The translations under genes and the position numbers were made by a program. Of a stretch of DNA of 64,000 nucleotides, positions 45,513 through 56,149 are shown in pieces. The notes under the pieces are model-generated. The model saw only the letters and a list, made by a program, of their open reading frames with translations, was not told the origin of the DNA and made no database searches. The DNA is from Artemisia argyi (taxonomy: Eukaryota > Streptophyta > Magnoliopsida > Asterales > Asteraceae). How positions within the stretch are numbered: position 1 is the stretch's first letter; every line of letters starts with the position of its first letter. Location of the stretch: positions 12,794,872-12,858,871 of the forward strand of contig CM060709.1 of NCBI GenBank assembly GCA_030686995.1. The letters run 5' to 3'.

Positions 45513-46647
45513 TTCATTGATTCGTTTGTAAAAACTTTGTGTGCAATTAGTAAACTAGAAAATGACAAAAGTGAACTCAAACAACAAGTTGAAAAACTTC
45601 AAAAAGAGCTTTCAAAAATAAAAACAGAGTTGTCAACTTGTAAAACTGAATTTTATGAACACATAGTGAGAAAAAGGAAAAGAGAAGATTCTTTGATCGG
45701 AGAAATTGTGGATCTTGAATGCCAACTAAAGGAATTTCAAAATTTCATTTACAAAACTGGGGGCTCAGTCACAACAATTCAAAAATTCAAAATGAAGCCA
45801 AAACCTAATGGAGGCTTTGCTCTTGGTGACAACAAATCCCGTTTTCTTCATAAGGCACTCAAGAAAAATCCTAAAATTTATAGTATTGATCAAATGCTTG
45901 ATAATTCAATTGTGCGTATTGTTGTACATGATACTGAGGAAGAAGAAGAAAATGAAGAAGAGAGTCGATCAAAAATGAGTCAAATACCATTTTGCAAACC
46001 GTATGATTACTCAAAAGCTCCTCACATTTCGAAATCTTTTGTTCCTCCAAAAGAAATACCTGAGAAATCATGGTATGTGACTGAGTCATATGTCTTCATC
46101 CTCCAATGGGGCTCCTGTTCAAACTGTGGCACAAATAAATGGTCTTTTACCATCTTCTGGTGAAATTACACCTTTTCCCAAACGTTGTCGTGTACTTGAG
46201 TATTTTAAAACTTTTATGGAAGACATCGAAATTTTGGAAGATGCATTTGAATGTAATTCAGAAATAAAAATTGCTACTTTTCAATCAGCTTACGAGCGAG
46301 AAAAGAGAGAAATTTTTCAAAAACAATTTTTGCCATTCGTCCAACATTTGCGTCTTTGTGCTCAACGGTGGGAACAGGAACTTCAAAAGGAGGTCAAATC
46401 AATGATAAATATTTTCAACACAAATGAAAATGCATTTTTGTTTCAAAAGCAAAGAAACAGAGCTTTAAAAAACGATGTTGATCGACTCTTGGAACAAGTT
46501 CTACATGTTGATATTGTGTCTGTTATCATGAATTCTATTTATGTAGCTGGTACTTCTAGGTTTGTTGATGATCACTCTGTTGATAATGCTTTGGCTACAT
46601 ATTGTTCGTTTTCTTTTGGCTTTTTCCAAATTGGAGTACTTCGATAA
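45513..46647 (+). pseudogene. Coiled-coil protein fragment, probably retroelement-derived
   Basis: A frame is open from 45513, with no ATG, to 46163. It begins with a heptad-rich coiled coil (ENDKSELKQQVEKLQKELSK) and an acidic stretch (EEEEENEEES). It continues in another frame from about 46090 to 46647 (EYFKTFMEDIEILEDAF, SMINIFNTNENAFLFQK), so there is a frameshift near 46090. The general make-up recalls the coiled-coil spacer in the gag-protease part of some copia polyproteins, but I do not recognise a specific domain. An uncharacterised host gene fragment is the alternative. Confidence 0.4.
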
Positions 46648-46822
46648 CTATTTAGACCAGCCGCATAAATCTGCATATGTTTCGTGTATACTTATTTTCG
46701 TAAGTATAATAAAAATATATATAAATATTAATAAACACATTCATCATCAATTCTATTAACAAAAAAATTGTTTAAAACATTTTAGGAAATGTACAATTTA
46801 TACATGCTAAATTTATAATAAT
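46648..46822. other. Short AT-rich spacer
   Basis: No feature seen. Confidence 0.5.
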
Positions 46823-47915
46823 ACCTCATCCTCATCGTCTGATATGTTAATGACTGTAACATTACATGCGTTTCCGTGCTTAACAGTTGACAAATCACTG
46901 TCATCTATAGGAGCTGATTCCGAGGACTGTCCCTTGAAATGAGTTTAGTATTATATAATCAAATAAGGTTTGCAATTGCATGATGGTTCCCCATAATTTT
47001 ATAACTAAACACTTAAGTTAAAAAAGAAAACATAAAGTAAAATTTTAAAAATTCAAAAATACTTCATTAGCAACGCTGTCATCTTGATCGACAATCCTGG
47101 TTTTTGTGTTGCATATTTTTTTATCCAGCAACCTATTTACAAAGATTAAACACAAATTTATGTTGTCAATTTAGTTTTATTTTTTTATTTTTTTTTTAAC
47201 AATGAAGCAAAATTAAAAAGGTGTATACCTTCGTTTGAAAGATGTTATTGCAGGAATATTTTCATTGATAATAACATTGGTGCAAAAAGGAATGGTTGAA
47301 ACCTCGTGCTCATCTGGTGTAAAAAATAATAATAATAAAGAACACAAAATAAAAATATAAAACAACCTGAAACATAACGTGTAATAATAGATATGAATAA
47401 TTATAGTAATTTATTTTATATCTTACTTCCTCATGTGTTGATTTTTGCAAGTTGAATAACCAACACAACTGGCTCATTCTAAATATATTTTTGACTTAAG
47501 TAATTGTCCAATTTGTCAGCATTATCTACCCATAATGTAACATTAACTTCATCACCACTGTTTAATATATAAATAATGTTAACATAAATAAGATACTACG
47601 AATAAAAGCGTTATAAATTGCTCTAAATATTATCATAATTATAAACAATAAACATTACTTTAAATTTTGAAGCTTGAATTCGGAAATTATTGCTGTCTTC
47701 TTTGTGTAATATATTGCTTTCAATATTGGTTTTGATGAAATCAAACCAATAATATCTACAAACACCACGTTCATCAAATAAACATTGAATGATAAAAATT
47801 ATTTTAAATTAATGTAACATAATCTTGTGTGTAATTCTTACCAAACGCAAGCTTGTTGTATTTTTCGTTGGTGATGATATCATGATATTCAATGAATTCA
47901 AATCCATCATGTGCA
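46823..47915 (-). pseudogene. Replication protein A 70 kDa subunit-like fragment, multi-exon
   Basis: Translating the minus strand exon by exon gives RPA1-type text. Exon 47915-47842 reads DGFEFIEYHDIIT; exon 47755-47659 reads VDIIGLISSKPIL; exon 47557 to about 47440 reads GDEVNVTLWVDNADKL then PVVVLVIQ-like text with two in-frame stops. Further exons near 47311-47228, 47150-47067 and 46935-46823 end in ISDDEDE. GT donors at 47841 and 47658 and AG acceptors at 47756 and 47558 fit. The words VTLW and the order match an oligonucleotide-binding fold of RPA70, which binds single-stranded DNA. The N-terminal part is cut off by the copia LTR at 47916. RPA-like genes also occur in plant Helitrons, so it may be host- or Helitron-derived. 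Confidence 0.65.
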
Positions 47916-48381
47916 TGTTGGGAATTCTGTTAAGTAAGAATTCTGCTGACTGTTTCTGCTGAAGGTTACTGCTCTTGCTGAAGCAGTGTATCTGCTGAAG
48001 ATTAGTTTCAGCATTTAGTTTCTGCGGATATAGTTATTCCGTATTTTATGTATTATAGTTTGGATATGCATGAGTTTATTTAGGAAGTGATAATGCATAT
48101 CTTTTAGAAGTTTTAGAATATACGTTTCTTGGGAAACGGTTTAGGTTTCCTTGTGTATAAAAGGAACACACGATTATGTATTGAATAACGTTTAGAAAAC
48201 ACTCTTATTATTATTAAAAGATCCATAGAAGATCAAGAGTTCTTAGTATTACACTTGTGTTTTGTTTCGGCTTTAAAATACAAGTTACAGAGATTGTCTA
48301 TTAGTGTGTTATTGATTACAGTGACACAACTAACGATTCTAGAGTGCTCAAGAAGATCTATCAAGGTCTAATAGTTCAACA
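47916..48381 (+). repeat. Copia LTR, plus orientation (466 bp)
   Basis: Begins TGTTGGGAATTC, ends AGTTCAACA, and is followed after two bases by a tRNA-Met-type primer-binding site TGGTATCAGAGCC at 48384. It lies head-to-head with the LTR at 48487-48963. The five bases before it are GTGCA. Confidence 0.9.
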
Positions 48382-48486
48382 AGTGGTATCAGAGCCTCGA
48401 GAGAGTCTCTGTTATACTAAGAAACACAAATCTTACACCTTAAGAATCCAAACAAATCAACAAACAAACCTGGCTCTGATACCACT
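48382..48486. other. Junction between two opposed copia leaders
   Basis: Starts with a primer-binding site on the plus strand and ends with one on the minus strand (complement of GGCTCTGATACCA at about 48473-48485). Between them is roughly 75 bases of leader. Confidence 0.85.
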
Positions 48487-48963
48487 TGTTGAACTATTAG
48501 ACCTTGATAGATCTTCTTGAGCACTCTAGAATCGTTAGTTATGTCATTGTAATCAATAACACACTTATAGACAATCTCTGTAACTTGTATTTTAAATCGG
48601 AAACAAAACACAAGTGTAATACTAAGAACTCTTGATCCTCTATGGATCTTTTAATAATAATAAGAGTGTTTTCTAAACGTTATTCAATACATAATCGTGT
48701 GTTCCTTTTATACACAAGGAACCTTAAACCGTTTCCCAAGAAACGTATATTCTAAAACTTCTAAAAGATATGCATTATCACTTCCTAAATAAACTCATGC
48801 ATATCCAAACTATAATACATAAAATACGGAATAACTATATCGCAGAAACTAAATGCTGAAACAAATCTTCAGCAGATACACTGCTTCAGCAGGAACCAGC
48901 TCTTCAGCAGTAACCTTCAGCAGAAACAGTCAGCAGAATTCTTACTTAACAGAATTCCCAACA
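48487..48963 (-). repeat. Copia LTR, minus orientation (477 bp)
   Basis: Near-identical reverse complement of 47916-48381. On its minus-strand upstream side is a polypurine tract (AAGATTAGGGGAGGAT, 48964-48979), as for a 3' LTR. On its downstream side is a primer-binding site, as for a 5' LTR. Confidence 0.9.
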
Positions 48964-48979
48964 ATCCTCCCCTAATCTT

Positions 48980-49793
48980 GAATTTTACCTGGTTAAGTTC
49001 AAGATTCTTGATAGATCTTCGAAATAACATACCAAGAGGATTGTAATAATATAGCACCAGCAAAGAATCATCTTCAGCAGAATCTCTATGATCAGCAAAT
49101 AAGACTTGAAAGCTCCATTCTTTGTAGCAACAAATGACTAAATGTACACCAAAACAAGTTAGTTGCATACTATTCTCATCACTTCCAGGTGTGTTAACTC
49201 CTATGAGAGGTGAATCATTGAAAATAATGGATTTGATGTCTCTTTTCCAATAGCCATCACTACTGGAGTAGCCAAGTGTTCTAAGGTACACTGATAACCA
49301 CATGATTTTTAGCAAATCATCAGCTATAAACGGATTTGAGATGTCTTTTCCTGTAGCCGTTTGCTCAGGACTAGCCAATTATTTTGATGAAAATCATCTT
49401 GGTTAACTGATTACCAAATATGGTTTTCCACTGCCTTTACCACAAGCCATATACATGTGGGCTAGCCAATTATTTGAAATCCATAAAGGAAAAATCCATG
49501 GTCAATTGACAACCATTTCAACAACTCAACAACAAAGCGTGGGTGAGTTGAAAACCCTATGGTTTTGAGCAAACCATTACAGCTATCAACAGATTTGATG
49601 TGTCTTTACCAAAGTTGTACCCTTTGGACTAGCCAACTTTGTGATGGAATAGTCAACATCAGGTAAGTTGATAACCAAACCTGCATACAAAAGACACAAT
49701 ACTATACAACAAAATGTTAGTTTTTTTTCTCTTTTTTTTTTTTTTTTTTTAATACTAATAAAATAAGAAAAATAAATTTACAACAATATATAC
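48980..49793 (-). other. Copia 3' noncoding region with shared four-unit repeat
   Basis: Four units read on the minus strand, with complements of TTGGCTAG near 49637, 49470, 49380 and 49275, in the same order as the Athila units at 12005-12385. The second unit in both has GGCTAGCCC then ATGGCTTGTGGTAAAGGC, and the text GATGTTGACTATTCCATCA precedes a unit in both. A T/A-rich tract is at 49722-49750. An open frame here (49378-48917) is the repeat read through, with no family resemblance. Confidence 0.85.
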
Positions 49794-50669
49794 TTAAACA
49801 GATACTGCTCTGGAAGTCTTAATCCTTTGTTTGAAAACCTTCACCAAAGATTCAGCAAACAACCTTGTATTCCCAACTGGATCAGGAGGAATCTCCAACT
49901 TTTGTTGTAGCATTTTCTCCATCAAAGACACTTTCAGAGGATATCTTTTGCTAATATCCATAATAAGCCTTAGACCAGTTGTAGTTTCCAACACATGAAC
50001 ATAAGACATAGGATAGAACTTCCAACTCTGAACTTTCCATCTCTGATTGTTCTTCCATATGTCATAGCTTGCACCAGTGGGAGTAGAAGAATCAAACAAC
50101 ACTTTTAGATCACCCAATAAATACAATCCAGACCCTTGAGGAGTATGATTTGCATAATACTTGAGAACCAACTCATATAGATTGTCCAAATCCTGAAGAT
50201 CCACAAGATGTAAAATCTCTTGAAGAAATGTAAAGGATATGAAAGTTTTATCCAATCTGTAAATGGTATTAACTTGACCATTTTCAGTTAACTCCCAGTG
50301 AACCAAAACATCTCTAGTTGCCTCAGGCCAATCATCAGGGGATCCTTCTCTTATAAATGAAGCATCAGAAGCATTCACATTGATTAGGCTTTGTTTAGAA
50401 TGTGAAGTTCTGACTTTAGCCATCCTCTTTGCTCTTCTTCCAGGAACATAAATAGCAGCATGAACTTCAGCTTCAGCAGATTCACCTTCTGCAGCATCAG
50501 TTTCCACTGATGAAGTATCCAATTGTTCATCAGTAGAAACCATGTTCAGCACATTTGACCACATTCCTTTGACTTCAGCTCTTGGTGACTTTAACATACA
50601 ACTTACAATCTCAGAACATCTGCAAAACAGACATAAAACATGCAAATACACCAAACAACTTGCAAACAT
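49794..50669 (-). CDS. Accessory ORF between copia pol and 3' LTR
   Basis: A 291-codon open frame; the true start may be an internal Met, for example the one starting MWSNVLNM. It contains VPGRRAKRMAK, then a folded-looking region (WPEATRDVLVHWEL, QVNTIYRLDKTFISFTFLQEI) and a C-terminal stretch WKFYPMSYVHVLET...YPLKVSLMEKMLQQKLEI. Comparable extra ORFs in this position occur in some copia elements of daisy-family plants, from memory of their general form; no function is established. The N-terminal 25 residues are hydrophobic and cysteine-rich, but may be upstream read-through. Confidence 0.6.
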   Translation of the reverse strand: MFASCLVYLHVLCLFCRCSEIVSCMLKSPRAEVKGMWSNVLNMVSTDEQLDTSSVETDAAEGESAEAEVHAAIYVPGRRAKRMAKVRTSHSKQSLINVNASDASFIREGSPDDWPEATRDVLVHWELTENGQVNTIYRLDKTFISFTFLQEILHLVDLQDLDNLYELVLKYYANHTPQGSGLYLLGDLKVLFDSSTPTGASYDIWKNNQRWKVQSWKFYPMSYVHVLETTTGLRLIMDISKRYPLKVSLMEKMLQQKLEIPPDPVGNTRLFAESLVKVFKQRIKTSRAVSV

Positions 50670-50736
50670 ATTAGTGGGTTAGTGTTAAAATTCAAAAAGT
50701 ATACAAATTATACAAATCTACAAAGTTTACACTCAC

Positions 50737-50790
50737 AATCCTCCCCTGAGGCATATGCCTCCCCTGAGGCTTATGCCTCCCCTTAAACTT
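50737..50790 (-). repeat. Triplicated GGGGAGGCAT(A)TGCCT tract
   Basis: Three copies of CCTCCCCTGAGGC(A/T)TATG lie side by side. The distal one gives CAGGGGAGGATTGTGAG on the minus strand, very like the polypurine tract beside the LTR (AGGGGAGGATTGT). Confidence 0.8.
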
Positions 50791-50802
50791 TGCAGTTAAG
50801 GG

Positions 50803-52267
50803 TTAAGCATTCCAATATGGACGACTAAATACTGAAACCTTGGTCCATAGAACCTGTCCACAACAATTTGCAGCAGCAACATACTCTGCTTCAGTAGTAG
50901 AGGTAGCAACAATGGTCTGTTTCTTGCATTGCCAAGAAATCAGTCTTCTTCCAAGGAATTGACAACCTTCAGTTGTGGATCTTTTATCCAAATTTGCACC
51001 AGCATAGTCACTATCACTATAAGCTGCTAGCTGAAATGGAGACTCTTTGGGATACCAAAGACCTAATTTAGGTTGGCCTTTTAGGTATTTAAAAATCTTT
51101 TTGACAGCATTCAAGTGAGAGGTAAGTGGAGTGACTTGGTGCCTTGAACATGCACTCACAACAAATGTAATATCAGGTCTTGAGGCAGTCAAATACATCA
51201 AAGAACCAATCATTGACCTGTATAAATGAACATTCACAGGGAGATCAGGATCAATATTGTTCTTTGGTTTGGGAGCCTCATATGGAGTAGTGGCAGTCCT
51301 GACATTCTCCATAGCAAACTTGGACAACATATCTTTTACATACTTCTCCTGATGAATGAAAATACCATCAGGTTTCTGCTGAACCTGTAAACCCAAAAGG
51401 AAAGTGAGTTCTCCCATGGCACTCATTTGAAATTCTCCCTTCATCAGATCCTCAAACTCTCTACACCATGCTTCTTTGGTGGAACCAAAGATAATATCAT
51501 CCACATACACCTGCACAAGAATAATATCCCTAGAATCTTTCTTGAGGAATAGAGTCTTGTCAATGGCACCTCTTCTGTAGCCATGCTTCAGCAGAAATGT
51601 GGAAAGTCTAGCATACTAAGCTCTGGCAGCTTGATGAAGTCCATAGAGAGCTTTGACAACCTTGTACACATACTCAGGATGATCAGGGTCTTCAAATCCT
51701 TTGGGTTGAGTCACATAAACCTCCTCTTCAATCTCACCATATAAGAAAGCACCTTTCACATCCATCTGATAAACCATAAAGCCCATATAAGAGGCACAGG
51801 CCAAAAATATCCGAATTGCTTCAACTCTGGCCACTGGTGCAAAGACTTCATCATAGTCAATGCCCTCCTCTTGTCTAAACCCTTGAGACACTAGTCTAGC
51901 TTTGTTCTTTACCACAATTCCCCTAGCATCTCTTTTATTCTTCAAAATCCATTTTGTCCCAATGGCATATTTACCATCAGGAAGAGGAACCAATATCCAA
52001 ACCTGCTGATTCTTAAATTGCAGCATCTCTTCTTGCCTTGCTTCAAACCAACTTGAATCTGCCAGTGCTTGAGGAACACTAGTTGGCTCTATTTGAGAAA
52101 GAAAGCATGCAAACAGACAATGTTTGAAGTCTGTGTGATTGTTCCTCTTTTGATTTTAGACATAAGAGATGAAAGCAACTTCACCATATTTTGTATTCTT
52201 TACAGTGCTTCTTGTTCTAACAGGATCTTTAGGATCTCCAAGAATCTTGGATAAGGGATGAGCATTA
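50803..52267 (-). pseudogene. pol: Copia pol fragment: reverse transcriptase and RNase H
   Basis: The minus strand begins in the linker before RT (HPLSKILGDP, EVAFIS then a stop near 52150). The RT domain follows: [47 protein letters not shown] at 51616-51618 falls where the family has Trp. The active-site YVDDIIFGS is near 51497. RNase H shows YSDSDYAG and TEAEY, and then its C-terminal end is missing: the sequence leaves the family after CGQVLW (about 50838). Stop codons and truncation make it inactive. Confidence 0.9.
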
Positions 52268-55200
52268 TGTAACAACCAGATATTTTTCACGTCTACGTTT
52301 ATTTCCAAACTTTGAAAATTCACTATTCATCGATTACTATTCATCAAAACACTATTCATTATTTTACTATTCATCATTTTTTATGTCCGTTTGATATTCT
52401 GAGAAACATTTGAAAATTTTACTATTCACATAATACTATTCATTCTGGTAGAAATTCCACTATTCACGTGCATTATTAGTAAGGACCTCTCATACGGACT
52501 AGAATAGTCTGCATATCATCATAATGTCATTTACATGCTATACCACTCTTAGGATTCTCAAATTAATATATTTAGTATATTTAACGTTTTACGTATAAGT
52601 ATTTATAATTAAACGTTAACACGCGATTAATAAATACGACGAATATATCTAAATATTCCCACAATGGTCCCGACATATTTTTATATCCCTTATAACCTCA
52701 TAAAAGTTATAAAATTCATTTACCCAACATTTTGGAAATTTATTTTATTTATATCGTAAGTTTATTAAAATTACGACGGTTTTCGTGAAAACTAAACAAT
52801 AATCAACCGAACACTCAATACTTGTACCCAACATATTTTTAACATTTTTATAACTTTATTAAGTCCCGGTTAAATTCGTTAAAATTTATTTCTAGCAAAC
52901 CCGGTACCCGATTATAACTAAACTAATTAAACACTACAAAATATCTAGTTATCTTCTCTTATACTCATCAAGTATCAAAACCCATTTCTCTTCTTCCTCA
53001 TCTCAAAAGCCACGACCCAAATTTAATCCATGACCAAAATCCATTGATTTTCAAAGATCAAAGCATAAAAGTTGTTCATTTCATCATTCTAATTAAGAGT
53101 TTTGAAATATAAACTCAAGAATCACAAGGTTTTTCATCATCTAATCACCTTATATTTCAAAGTAAGTTATCACATTTATTTTCATGATTTCATCTTATAT
53201 TTACTAGTATCATATGATTTTCATGCTTAATTTCATGCACAAGCTAGCTATACCACATTATTTTTGTTAACTTTTTGATCATACAAAACCTAGAATTGGT
53301 TTTAAGTACTCCCTTGTTAAAATCACTTGATTAGTGGTGATTAGGAACCCATGGCACCCTAAGAAGGTGTATGGTAATATTAGACTAGCTTTGTGGTGTT
53401 TGCAAGAGATTTGGTGATGTTAGAAACTAGTTTTGAGCATTGAAAATGGATTTGGAACAAGTATAAATACCTACTGTCCCATTTTGGTAAACCCAGAAAA
53501 ATCAGGAAGTTTAGAGTCCACTTTGGCAAAAATTTTAGAAAATACTTTCAAAAACGAAGCCGTAGGCGAAAGAATCGATTAAAAAGAGCTTATAACGAAG
53601 GAGATATGATTTTTACAAAGTTTAACGCCGAAAACTATTTTTCTGAAAATACATGCTGTTGGACGTTTTTTGACGGGCAAAACGAGGCTTTAGACATAAC
53701 CCGGAGGAGCCGAGCTTTCCAAAATATATTACTACATACTAAGACATAACCATGGATATAAAGAACGAGTAAAACGGACTTATAACGACAAAGATATTCA
53801 CGTTTCAATATCGGCAAAACTTATATTATTTTGACAGCTTTTCTTCAACTAGAAATAATAATGACATTTAGTACGCAGTAAATCCTAGATTTCTAAAAAT
53901 ATTAACCAAGTGCCCAATTTCATAACTAATGAAGTATTAGTGTTTTCAAGTATATTTTTATGGCTACAAGACGTTATTTCAAGGATTTCAAATCGAGGAT
54001 TTCAACACTAAGACTTATATATACGATACATATATTTCAACTAGTTTTATTTTCTAGTATGCCTTATTTTCCCAAGTCTTGGAAAATATATAATTTTGTT
54101 ATCAACTAGTATTTTTCAAGTTAAGAGTGGTATAGGAAACATGTGCATGTACATTCCTTTCTTCATTTCATGATCTAAAGTAGATTATATCATTCATTTA
54201 GGTTGCGGATAGAGTGTGCGCCTTACTTTAGTTCATACCTTTTGTTATCATATCGCTTATATCAGGTGAGTATTCACGAACCCCTTTTTCTAACTATTTC
54301 AACTTCTTTGGGGTGGATGCATGAATTTATTCTTGAACTAAATTGTTTGTTACTCTTTGAACTCATTTGACCTTATAAGTTGTTTTGAACTATTGAACTT
54401 GACTTGACTTTTGAACTTGACTTAAACTTTTGACCCTAAAGTACCGTACGTACTATAACCTAAAGTTTCCCATGTTCGGAGCAGTGCAAAGTCTCCCCTG
54501 TCTACGGAGCAGCATTATCAAGTCTCCCATGTTCGGAGCAACATAAAATCTCCACTGTCTACGGAGTAACTTTGACTTTATACTATGTAATAGTTTGTGA
54601 ATGATGTACTGTTCGTGCATCCACAATTGTTAGTCTCCTGCTGGTTTGCCGTTCGCACTCCAGTTTATACGTACCGTTCGTACGGCTTCCTTGTGTGGAG
54701 CAGTAGGTAGTATGGATAGCGCTATTAGAGATTGGCCAACCTCTCATTCCCCTGTCTACGGAACGCATATTATTTATTTTAGGAGCCTTGCTACATACTT
54801 TATTATATACTATGTACCCATATTGTGAACTATATTGACCACATGTGCTTGACTATCAGACATATAACTTTTGGCAGTGGGTTGTAAATACACAGGTTAC
54901 AAGTCTCTTATGGCGGGACTTAGAACTGAGTGGATTTACAATACCTTTGCCTGGCGAATTTTTTTCAAATGGTTTTCTTATTATATAAAATGTTTGTACT
55001 CACCAACTATTTTCATAGTTGACCCGTTTTCTCTCATGCATTTCAGGTGATCGTCAGTAAGCTTGTCATCAAGGTCTTGCATAATGAAGTTTTCACATGT
55101 CACTACTATTCATTATGTACTAAAATACCATCTTTTGGAAACTAAACTTATGTCTTAAATTGCCAATGTCGGCAATAACAATGTTGTAATGTTATACTTT

Positions 55201-55296
55201 TCCTTAATGTAAATTATGGTATTGTCTTATTTCTCTTTGGTGATGTATATCGATTTCGTTGCACCTCGTGTTTCCGCCTTCGGCGAGGGTGTGACA
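52268..55296 (+). repeat. 5' LTR of Tekay-like element (3029 bp)
   Basis: Begins TGTAACAACC and ends GGGTGTGACA. About seven ACTATTCA words occur in 52320-52470. At about 54465-54560 there are alternating units of the form TCTCCCATGTTCGGAGCA and TCTCCCCTGTCTACGGAGCA, with further relatives to 54775. Relatives of this LTR are the solo LTRs at 18457 and 27115. Confidence 0.9.
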
Positions 55297-55298
55297 GA

Positions 55299-55312
55299 TT
55301 GGCATCAGAGCC
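55299..55312 (+). other. Primer-binding site (tRNA-Met-like)
   Basis: TTGGCATCAGAGCC two bases after the LTR. It differs from the usual TTGGTATCAGAGCC at one position. Confidence 0.75.
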
Positions 55313-55788
55313 AGAGGTTATAGAGAATGCCGATTTTTCTAAAATAAAAATCGCAACTATAACCAAAGTAACATTTTTCTTAAAATACCAAAAATGATAC
55401 GAGACGACTAGTCTTAGCATTGCATTATTAATCCTCAAGTATGCATAGCCTGATCACCTATGTATAATTCAGGAAGAATCATGCGATGAAGGGAGTAGTA
55501 GTCAAAGATCACGTTTGGTCGGGTCTAGAGAGTCTGGTCACCTGAAGTTGCATTGGTCGGGTGGGTATGCATAACCTGTTTATATGTTTCAGTTTCTGTT
55601 ACCGTACCTTATATATGCCTTCATGTATATACTTTCTCCTTGCTACCTTACGCCCCGTTAGATTAAGCATGCCTTTGTTTCCATCATTTTGCGATCTCCA
55701 TGTCACGACTGTTATTGTACCGTACATCCTCCGTCATCATTCATGTGTCGCTCACTCAACCAACTATTTTTTGGTCTATCGCAGAGAC

Positions 55789-56149
55789 ATGGCCGCAATG
55801 AACACTCCGAATGACACTGCTGCTGGATTAGCAGACCTCCTCACTCAGATTGTTGCACACATTGATGCTGGACGGACTAATAATGGAGCAGGTGCCTCGA
55901 ACAACGGTCAGGGATGCAACTATAAGACTTTCATGACGTGCAAGCCAATGGAATTTTATGGCACTGAGGGTGCCATTGGACTGCTATCATGGTTCGAGAA
56001 TGTGGAGTCAAAACTCAGTATCACGAAATGTGCTGAAGGGGATAAGGTTGAATTCTCTGCGGGTCTACTCCAGGGTCGAGCATTGACTTGGTGGAACAAC
56101 CAGCTACAGACCAGAGGAAGGGAAGCTGCAAATGGATTATCTTGGGAAA
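55789..56149 (+). pseudogene. gag: Tekay-like gag, truncated by insertion
   Basis: The ATG at 55789 (MAAMNTPND) starts a frame with the Ty3 gag words YKTFMTCKPMEFYGTEGA, LSWFENVESK, CAEGDKVEFSAGLLQGRALTWWN and TRGREAANGLSW. This is the start of the retrotransposon gag domain, which forms the particle. The frame is cut at 56149 by the LTR of the next element, after about 120 codons. Confidence 0.88.

Larger units (their letters stand above)
48487..52267 (-). mobile_element. Copia (Ty1) retrotransposon, minus strand, incomplete
   Basis: Reading the minus strand: truncated pol (52267 to 50803), accessory ORF (50669-49794), repeat-rich 3' noncoding region, polypurine tract, LTR. The upstream part of pol, gag and the far LTR are missing from the window because a Tekay-like element begins at 52268. 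The candidate 5 bp target duplicate CATTA lies at 52263-52267. Confidence 0.85.
52268..56149 (+). mobile_element. Tekay-like (chromovirus) Ty3 retrotransposon, 5' part
   Basis: A 3.0 kb LTR, a tRNA-Met-like primer site and the start of gag, which is interrupted at 56150 by another element. The remainder lies beyond the window. It is inserted into copia pol (candidate target duplicate CATTA at 52263-52267). Confidence 0.85.

Noticed and set aside
48384..48396. tRNA-like sequences at primer-binding sites as tRNA genes
   Set aside because: Only 12-18 bases complementary to tRNA 3' ends; no cloverleaf. No tRNA or rRNA gene was seen in the window.
48917..49378. 153-codon frame in the copia 3' region as a gene
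   Set aside because: It is the shared noncoding repeat read through. The Athila copy of the repeat has stops in the equivalent frame.
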